From positions 1 to 18,169 of the forward strand of contig DHIZ01000424.1 in NCBI GenBank assembly GCA_002404055.1: 18,169 bases of DNA, given 5' to 3'. Every line of letters begins with the position of its first letter. The stretch's first letter is position 1. The notes under the pieces were generated by a model. It searched no databases and was not told where the DNA came from. It saw only the letters and a list, made by a program, of their open reading frames with translations. The DNA comes from Chloroflexi bacterium UBA4733. Its GTDB lineage: Bacteria > Chloroflexota > UBA4733. Below are positions 13,655 through 18,169 of this stretch, in pieces. Position numbers and translations under genes: made by a program.

Positions 13655-16162
13655 ATGGGTCGTGGAGAGCGAATGGCTACCCAGCATGACCTCATCTACG
13701 AAGTCGCACCGCGCACCTGGGCGGATGGCTTCCCCATCGGGAATGGGCACTTCGGCGCCATGATCTGGCAGCCGGAAGACCCCGATCGGCTTGTCTTCGG
13801 CGTCACCAAGCTGGATGTCTGGGACTACCGCTTCCGGGAAGATCCTTTGGTGCCGTTCGACCGCTTCAAGGAGTTGCTGAAGACCGACCCGGAGCAGGCG
13901 CGCCGAGCAATCCGGGAGGAACCCGGCTACGACGTTCCCTACCCTTGCCCCAAGCCCTGTGGCACGCTCTCGCTGGGTATTGACGAGGGCTTTCTCCCCC
14001 TCAACGCGACCCTCTGCCGGCAAAGCCAGCGGCTCCGCCTCGTCGACGCCACGGTGGAATGCGAGTACGAGTTATCGACGAAGGCGGTGCGGGTCCAGGG
14101 CTTCGTCGCCCCGGAGGCGAACGTCCTGGCAATTCGAGTGGAAAACACCTGGGTGCATGACCACTTTCGACAGGCGCACCGGCAACCTATCGTGCTCAGT
14201 CGGGAGTTTGACGAGACGCTCGGGCTGCCCCAAACGGGCGTGCATGGCGGCATCCTGTTCATCCGCTACGTCTTTCCGGATGGCTTCACGTACGTCATGG
14301 CCGTGGCAGTGAGTGGCGTTGCGGTGGAACCTCCCGTGATGCTATCGCACGAGGTCCGTACGGCGGCCCTCATGCCGCAGATGGCGCTCGGACCGGTGTA
14401 CACGCTTTACCTCACGGTGGCTACCTCCAAAGAGTGCAACGATCCCCTGCAGCGGGCGATCGACACGCTGGCACAAGCGGAAGCGGGGGGCTTCGAGGAG
14501 GGCCATCAGCAGCAGCGACGGTGGTGGTCAGTCTTCTGGGACCGCTCCGGCGTGGAACTCCAGGATCGCTTCCTGGAGGCGCTCTGGTACTTCTCCCTCT
14601 ATCAGCTCGCCTCGACCTGCCGGGGCAGCACTGCCCCGGGCCTGTTTGGTCTCTGGAACATGACCAAGTCGCCCGCATGGCATGGTGATTACCATGGGGA
14701 CTACAACGTCTCTATGGCCCACTGGTATCTGTTCTCGGCCAACCATGTCGAGCTGGGCGAGCCGTACTTCACGACATTTTCCAAGATGCTGCCACGTGTG
14801 AAGCAACAGACCTGGGAGCACTACCAAATCGATGGGGCCAAGTACCCGATTGCCACCGCTCCCGATTCAGGGCTGGACATGACCCGTAACTACTACCGCA
14901 TGATGCAGGTCTCCAGCGCCTATTACGTCATTCCGTTTTGGTGGCATTACCGCTACACACTGGATGAACAGTTCCTTCGCGATACCACGTTCCCCATTCT
15001 GGAGGAAGCCAGTAAGTTCTACCTCGCCCTCACTGCGACGACACCGAATGGTCAACTGATGATCGGGCCATCCTGGGCGCCGGAACAAGGACCACTGCCA
15101 GCGTACAATGTGAATAACGATCTCGCCCTGATCAAGGTGGTGTGGGAAGCCTACAGAGAAGCCTGCCGCGTCCTCGGCCGGCAACCCCCGTACCTGCCAC
15201 AGGTGATCGAGTGCCTGGAGAAGTACCCGGACTATCCACAGCACAACGGGCGATTCTTGGATTCTGCTACGGCCCCCGAGGATCTGCTCATGGAGCACAC
15301 CGGGCTCTTCGCGATGGTCTATCCGGGCGGAGACATTGATGCCGATCAGCCGCTCGCGGAAGTGGCCGCGCGCACGATTGACACGTTCCACGAACGGGCC
15401 CAGCGCCTGTCCTTCGTCGGTCGTACGTCGCTGTCCGATGTTCAAGCCTGGACGACCCAGGCGCTCGGTTCGGCTCGCTTGCGCCGAGCCGAGCAGGTAG
15501 ACCACTATTTGATGGACGTCGGACTCAGCGAGTTTCTGAAGCCCAACGGCATGTTCACGATCGTTTCCAATGGAGTGTTCCGGACATTCGGGGACAAGCG
15601 TGCGGCCTACGACTTCGGCGATCAGCCTCGAGCGCAGTGGGTTATTGTGGCAGCCGGGAACACCCGGCATGGCCGCAACCGGCACTTCCAGTTTCTTGAG
15701 GGCCCCTCGGCCTTTCTCTGCATTATCAACGAGATGCTTCTGCAGTCGCACCGGGGCGTCTTACGGGTCTTCCCGGCCGTACCGGCCCGCATCGCGGCCT
15801 GCAGTTTCCAGGACCTGCGTGGCGAGGGCGCGTTTCTGATCTCCGCGCGGTGTCGCCACGGCCGAACCGAGCGCGTTGAAATCCATAGCCTCCAGGGCCA
15901 GGTCTGCACGGTGAGATTGTTTCGCTACGACAGTAGCGACCCGGTACGGCTGACGGGACCGCAAGGCGCGCTGCTCGCGGAGCGAATAGCCCCTGATACC
16001 TGGCGCTTTCCCACGCAAACAGACGCCTGGTACGTCCTCACCGTGGGTGACAACGATGAGGCGGTCGAGCTTCAGCCGTCTGAGGAACCAAGCAGCGTGA
16101 AAAGCTTCATCGACTGTTACGGTGATGTGGTTTACTACGGCAGGTCTGGAAGGTTAGAGTAG
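13655..16162 (+). CDS. divergent GH95-like glycoside hydrolase
   Basis: An 835-residue protein with ATG 13655 behind AAGGAAAGG (7-base spacing). ATG 13673 behind GGAGAG is an alternative. The longer frame from 13427 runs over the promoter and the RraA relic and is rejected. Family marks: 'WADGFPIGNGHFGAMIW' (22-38), the barrel motif 'GDYHGDYNVSMAHW' (344-357, compare the Asn-rich catalytic motif of GH95), 'SWAPEQG' (473-479, position of the catalytic Glu) and 'EMLLQSHRGVLRVFPAVP' (693-710). The usual DGNF motif before it is replaced by 'LEGPSAF', so the general-base Asp seen in characterised GH95 enzymes is absent. It is clearly homologous to, but only distantly like, the minus-strand GH95-like protein, so it is probably specific for a different sugar. 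No signal peptide is visible. It is the only plus-strand gene in the sugar region and is convergent with the glycosidase to its right. Confidence 0.82.
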   Translation: MGRGERMATQHDLIYEVAPRTWADGFPIGNGHFGAMIWQPEDPDRLVFGVTKLDVWDYRFREDPLVPFDRFKELLKTDPEQARRAIREEPGYDVPYPCPKPCGTLSLGIDEGFLPLNATLCRQSQRLRLVDATVECEYELSTKAVRVQGFVAPEANVLAIRVENTWVHDHFRQAHRQPIVLSREFDETLGLPQTGVHGGILFIRYVFPDGFTYVMAVAVSGVAVEPPVMLSHEVRTAALMPQMALGPVYTLYLTVATSKECNDPLQRAIDTLAQAEAGGFEEGHQQQRRWWSVFWDRSGVELQDRFLEALWYFSLYQLASTCRGSTAPGLFGLWNMTKSPAWHGDYHGDYNVSMAHWYLFSANHVELGEPYFTTFSKMLPRVKQQTWEHYQIDGAKYPIATAPDSGLDMTRNYYRMMQVSSAYYVIPFWWHYRYTLDEQFLRDTTFPILEEASKFYLALTATTPNGQLMIGPSWAPEQGPLPAYNVNNDLALIKVVWEAYREACRVLGRQPPYLPQVIECLEKYPDYPQHNGRFLDSATAPEDLLMEHTGLFAMVYPGGDIDADQPLAEVAARTIDTFHERAQRLSFVGRTSLSDVQAWTTQALGSARLRRAEQVDHYLMDVGLSEFLKPNGMFTIVSNGVFRTFGDKRAAYDFGDQPRAQWVIVAAGNTRHGRNRHFQFLEGPSAFLCIINEMLLQSHRGVLRVFPAVPARIAACSFQDLRGEGAFLISARCRHGRTERVEIHSLQGQVCTVRLFRYDSSDPVRLTGPQGALLAERIAPDTWRFPTQTDAWYVLTVGDNDEAVELQPSEEPSSVKSFIDCYGDVVYYGRSGRLE

Positions 16163-16285
16163 GCATAGACAATGTCGGCGACCGGGACGCGAGCGCGCAT
16201 GGGTGACAACGCCGGATGGAAGGTGGGACCTCCCACTGGATGTTCAGCGCTAACTCCTTCCTCTGCGAATGCGTGGATCCGATGT
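16163..16285. other. convergent intergenic region
   Basis: The 123 bases between two convergent stops contain the downstream direct repeat and a compact inverted repeat GTGGGA-CC-TCCCAC (16223-16236). With a two-base loop and no T-run it is not a standard terminator. Confidence 0.4.
16169..16201 (+). repeat. direct repeat, downstream copy with an 11-base insert
   Basis: ACAATGTCGGCGA, then CCGGGACGCGA (insert), then GCGCGCATG. It begins six bases after the stop of the plus-strand GH95-like gene. Together with the copy at 13616-13637 it brackets exactly that gene. Confidence 0.55.
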
Positions 16286-18169
16286 TCACCCCTGCGCGCC
16301 TTCCGCTTCCAGGAGCGTGAGGCCCAGGACCTCGAGGAGACACTCCGTGCAGAGCACCTGCACGTCCAGTGACACCACCTGCCTCCGGGGATCGCAGGGA
16401 ATGTTCACCACGTCGGCGTGCAGCAGGTTGTAGTCGCGCGCATACTGGCTGGAGCTGAGGATGCCGCGCGGCTTCGGCCCCAGTTCTACTGGAAAACCCT
16501 GCTCGCTAAAGTGCTGGTAGTAGCAGTCCAGATTGTGCGGCGGAATCAGCGCCGTCGTCTCAGCCGAGCCGTCGGCATAGGTGACGGTCACGCGAGCGTT
16601 GGCCACGTAGTTCTTCATCGGCACAACTTTGGCGGCCAGTAGCAGATAGACCTCGTGGAGGTGACGATCGATCGGCCAGTGAATGCCGGCTGGGAAGTGG
16701 TACGGCGGCCAGTTCGCCAGCACGAGCGCGTTCTGCCCGGCGCTGCCACCGGTGAGAAAGGGCACCCCGCAGCCGGTCGTCAGGCGCTCGGGGAGTTGAG
16801 TGATGTCCAGCTTGGGCGGAGGCTCGTAACCGTCGTAGCCATCTTGCAGGGTGTACGCTGAGAACTGATCAATGCCGCCATCGTCGTAAATGAAGCGCCG
16901 GGTGAGCGCCAGGTGGGCGTTGTCGTTGTACTGCTCGCGGAGGTCGACCGGGACGAGCCGCCCGGACGCCGCGCCCCAGACAGCAGGCTCCCAGCAGGTG
17001 CAGGTGAGCTCGTCTACCCACGGGCGCCCGTCCGCTGCCGACCAGGTTAGCGTGAGCGGGTGACAGCCCGGCCGCATCTGGGCACGCTGGCCGGGCGTGA
17101 GCGGCAGGCGAACTTCCAGCGTCGCCTGCGCAGCGAGCTGCCCGGAGAAAGGCTGCTCTTCCCCCAGGAAACGGCACTGGCCGGTCAGCTCGAGCGGCCG
17201 TGTTGTCCGGTTGCGCAGCATCCAGCGCAGCACGCCGACGGAGGCGTCGTAGCCGGCAGCGGCCGACAGCGCCGGTGGACCAAGGCGCAGGTCGAGCGGC
17301 TCCCAGAAGCGGCAGTTCTGCTGTTGCACCTCGGCGAAGAGCGTCGTCGGCCCCGTGCCCTCCAGACTGACCGTCGCGCCGGAGCCGGTCGTGGCATACG
17401 ACAGCACGTCTCCCTGGGCAGTGGTCACCCCGAGCAGTTCTCCTGCCTGCACCTGGAGGGCGAGCGGCTCACCCGCCACTACCTCCGCCGGATAGAACAC
17501 CTGGACCGGCTCCGGCGCCAGGTCAACCCGGACCGTCGCCTGGGTGGTCGCTGGCGTTTCCAGGCGCAGGAGGCAACGCCCCACCGCCGGCTCCAGGCGG
17601 TAGGCAACCGGTGCGCCGTCCACACGCACCGCGCGCACGGCGGTGCGCACCGGCAGCGCCACCTGCACGGCGAGCGGCCGGGCCGCGCGGATCTGCAGGG
17701 TGATGCCGGTCGCGTCGCGCTGGTAGCGATAGCCCAAGTCAGCCACGTCGATGCTCGCCTCCTGCCAGGCAGCCGGCAGGTTGGGGGCGACGATCAATCT
17801 GCCCTCCGGCATGTGGGCATCCAGGCCAAACAGCCCTTCCACCACCGCACGGATGTACGGCCCCCAACTCATGCCGAAGTCGTGCTGCAGGAAGTCCTGC
17901 CCGCCGTTGGGCGTCATCACCGGCTGGAAGTTCGGGGAGGCCGAGCGCAGAACGCTGTGCGCGACCGGCTGCAGCAGCGCCCAGCCGGTTTCGGCGTCGC
18001 CGCTCTTGAAGAAAGCCAGGCAGGCTTCGCTGGTCTCTCCGGGAGAAACCATGTGGTGGCTCCAGACCAGGGGCCACCAGTCATTCATGAACATGTAGGC
18101 GTTGCCCTGCGACGACCGGACCACCAGCTCGTCACGGATGAAGCGCAGCATGGTGTGCGCCTGCCGCTC
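16286..18169 (-). CDS. large glycosidase-like protein, C-terminal part (5' end outside window)
   Basis: A 627-residue partial frame open to the right edge (the ATG at 18151 is internal, with coding sequence before it). The first about 150 visible residues look like the end of an (alpha/alpha)6 glycosidase barrel: 'NAYMFMNDWWPLVWSHHMV', 'GGQDFLQHDFGMSWGPY', then 'EGRLIVAPNLPAAWQEASI', the closing turn common to many bacterial glycosidases. The following 470 or so residues are beta-rich (YRYQRDATGITLQIR, then repeated Val/Leu strands), consistent with several beta-sandwich modules. A last module is rich in aromatic residues (DGYDGYEPPPKLDITQLPE). I cannot assign a GH family. The long multi-domain tail is larger than in typical GH95 or GH78 proteins. 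It ends 123 bases from the convergent GH95-like stop. Location cannot be judged without the N-terminus. Confidence 0.65.
   Translation of the reverse strand, partial: ERQAHTMLRFIRDELVVRSSQGNAYMFMNDWWPLVWSHHMVSPGETSEACLAFFKSGDAETGWALLQPVAHSVLRSASPNFQPVMTPNGGQDFLQHDFGMSWGPYIRAVVEGLFGLDAHMPEGRLIVAPNLPAAWQEASIDVADLGYRYQRDATGITLQIRAARPLAVQVALPVRTAVRAVRVDGAPVAYRLEPAVGRCLLRLETPATTQATVRVDLAPEPVQVFYPAEVVAGEPLALQVQAGELLGVTTAQGDVLSYATTGSGATVSLEGTGPTTLFAEVQQQNCRFWEPLDLRLGPPALSAAAGYDASVGVLRWMLRNRTTRPLELTGQCRFLGEEQPFSGQLAAQATLEVRLPLTPGQRAQMRPGCHPLTLTWSAADGRPWVDELTCTCWEPAVWGAASGRLVPVDLREQYNDNAHLALTRRFIYDDGGIDQFSAYTLQDGYDGYEPPPKLDITQLPERLTTGCGVPFLTGGSAGQNALVLANWPPYHFPAGIHWPIDRHLHEVYLLLAAKVVPMKNYVANARVTVTYADGSAETTALIPPHNLDCYYQHFSEQGFPVELGPKPRGILSSSQYARDYNLLHADVVNIPCDPRRQVVSLDVQVLCTECLLEVLGLTLLEAEGAQG

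Noticed and set aside
14867..15751. A 294-codon minus-strand open frame
   Set aside because: It is antisense to the plus-strand GH95-like gene and has no recognisable domain or ribosome site.

Overview
The window is high-GC bacterial DNA that fits a free-living heterotroph, most likely a Chloroflexota (Thermomicrobia-like) organism. That placement is an inference. It rests on two solute-binding lipoproteins with lipobox cysteines and very long Ser/Thr/Ala tethers, on GH95-like glycosidases lacking export signals, and on the overall style of the gene set. No rRNA, tRNA, CRISPR array or intact mobile element is visible.

Layout. (1) 1-1627, plus strand: 3' part of an MmeI-type adenine-specific DNA methyltransferase that enters from the left edge. 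(2) 1628-2844: no intact gene, but the minus strand holds a decayed HicB/HicA-like toxin-antitoxin pair with an in-frame TAG in hicB. (3) 2845-7352, minus strand: a tightly packed four-gene operon read leftward from a good sigma70-type promoter: solute-binding lipoprotein, Gfo/Idh/MocA oxidoreductase, and two xylose-isomerase-like TIM-barrel proteins. A palindromic operator candidate overlaps the -35 box. (4) 7609-10777, minus strand: a second leftward unit with its own promoter: a short GH29 fucosidase with an apparent frameshift near its 5' end, a second solute-binding lipoprotein, and a sulfatase relic with internal deletions. (5) 10998-13358, minus strand: a GH95-like glycosidase whose start codon overlaps the end of a 5'-truncated RraA-family relic. 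(6) 13655-16162, plus strand: a second, divergent GH95-like protein, the only plus-strand gene of the sugar region, flanked by two near-identical short direct repeats. (7) 16286-18169, minus strand: C-terminal part of a large glycosidase-like protein that runs off the right edge.

How the genes could work together. The two lipoproteins would capture oligosaccharides outside the cell, but no permease or ATPase gene is present, so they must use membrane components encoded elsewhere. The GH95-like, GH29 and right-edge enzymes have no visible export signal (the right-edge N-terminus is not seen) and would act on imported sugars. The Gfo/Idh enzyme plus two TIM-barrel proteins resemble, in arrangement, the E. 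coli ycj-type pathways that oxidise a glycoside at C3 and then isomerise or cleave the 3-keto sugar.

A striking property is the number of broken genes (hicB/hicA, sulfatase, rraA, possibly the fucosidase) lying between intact ones. This indicates an accessory region that has been repeatedly rearranged.
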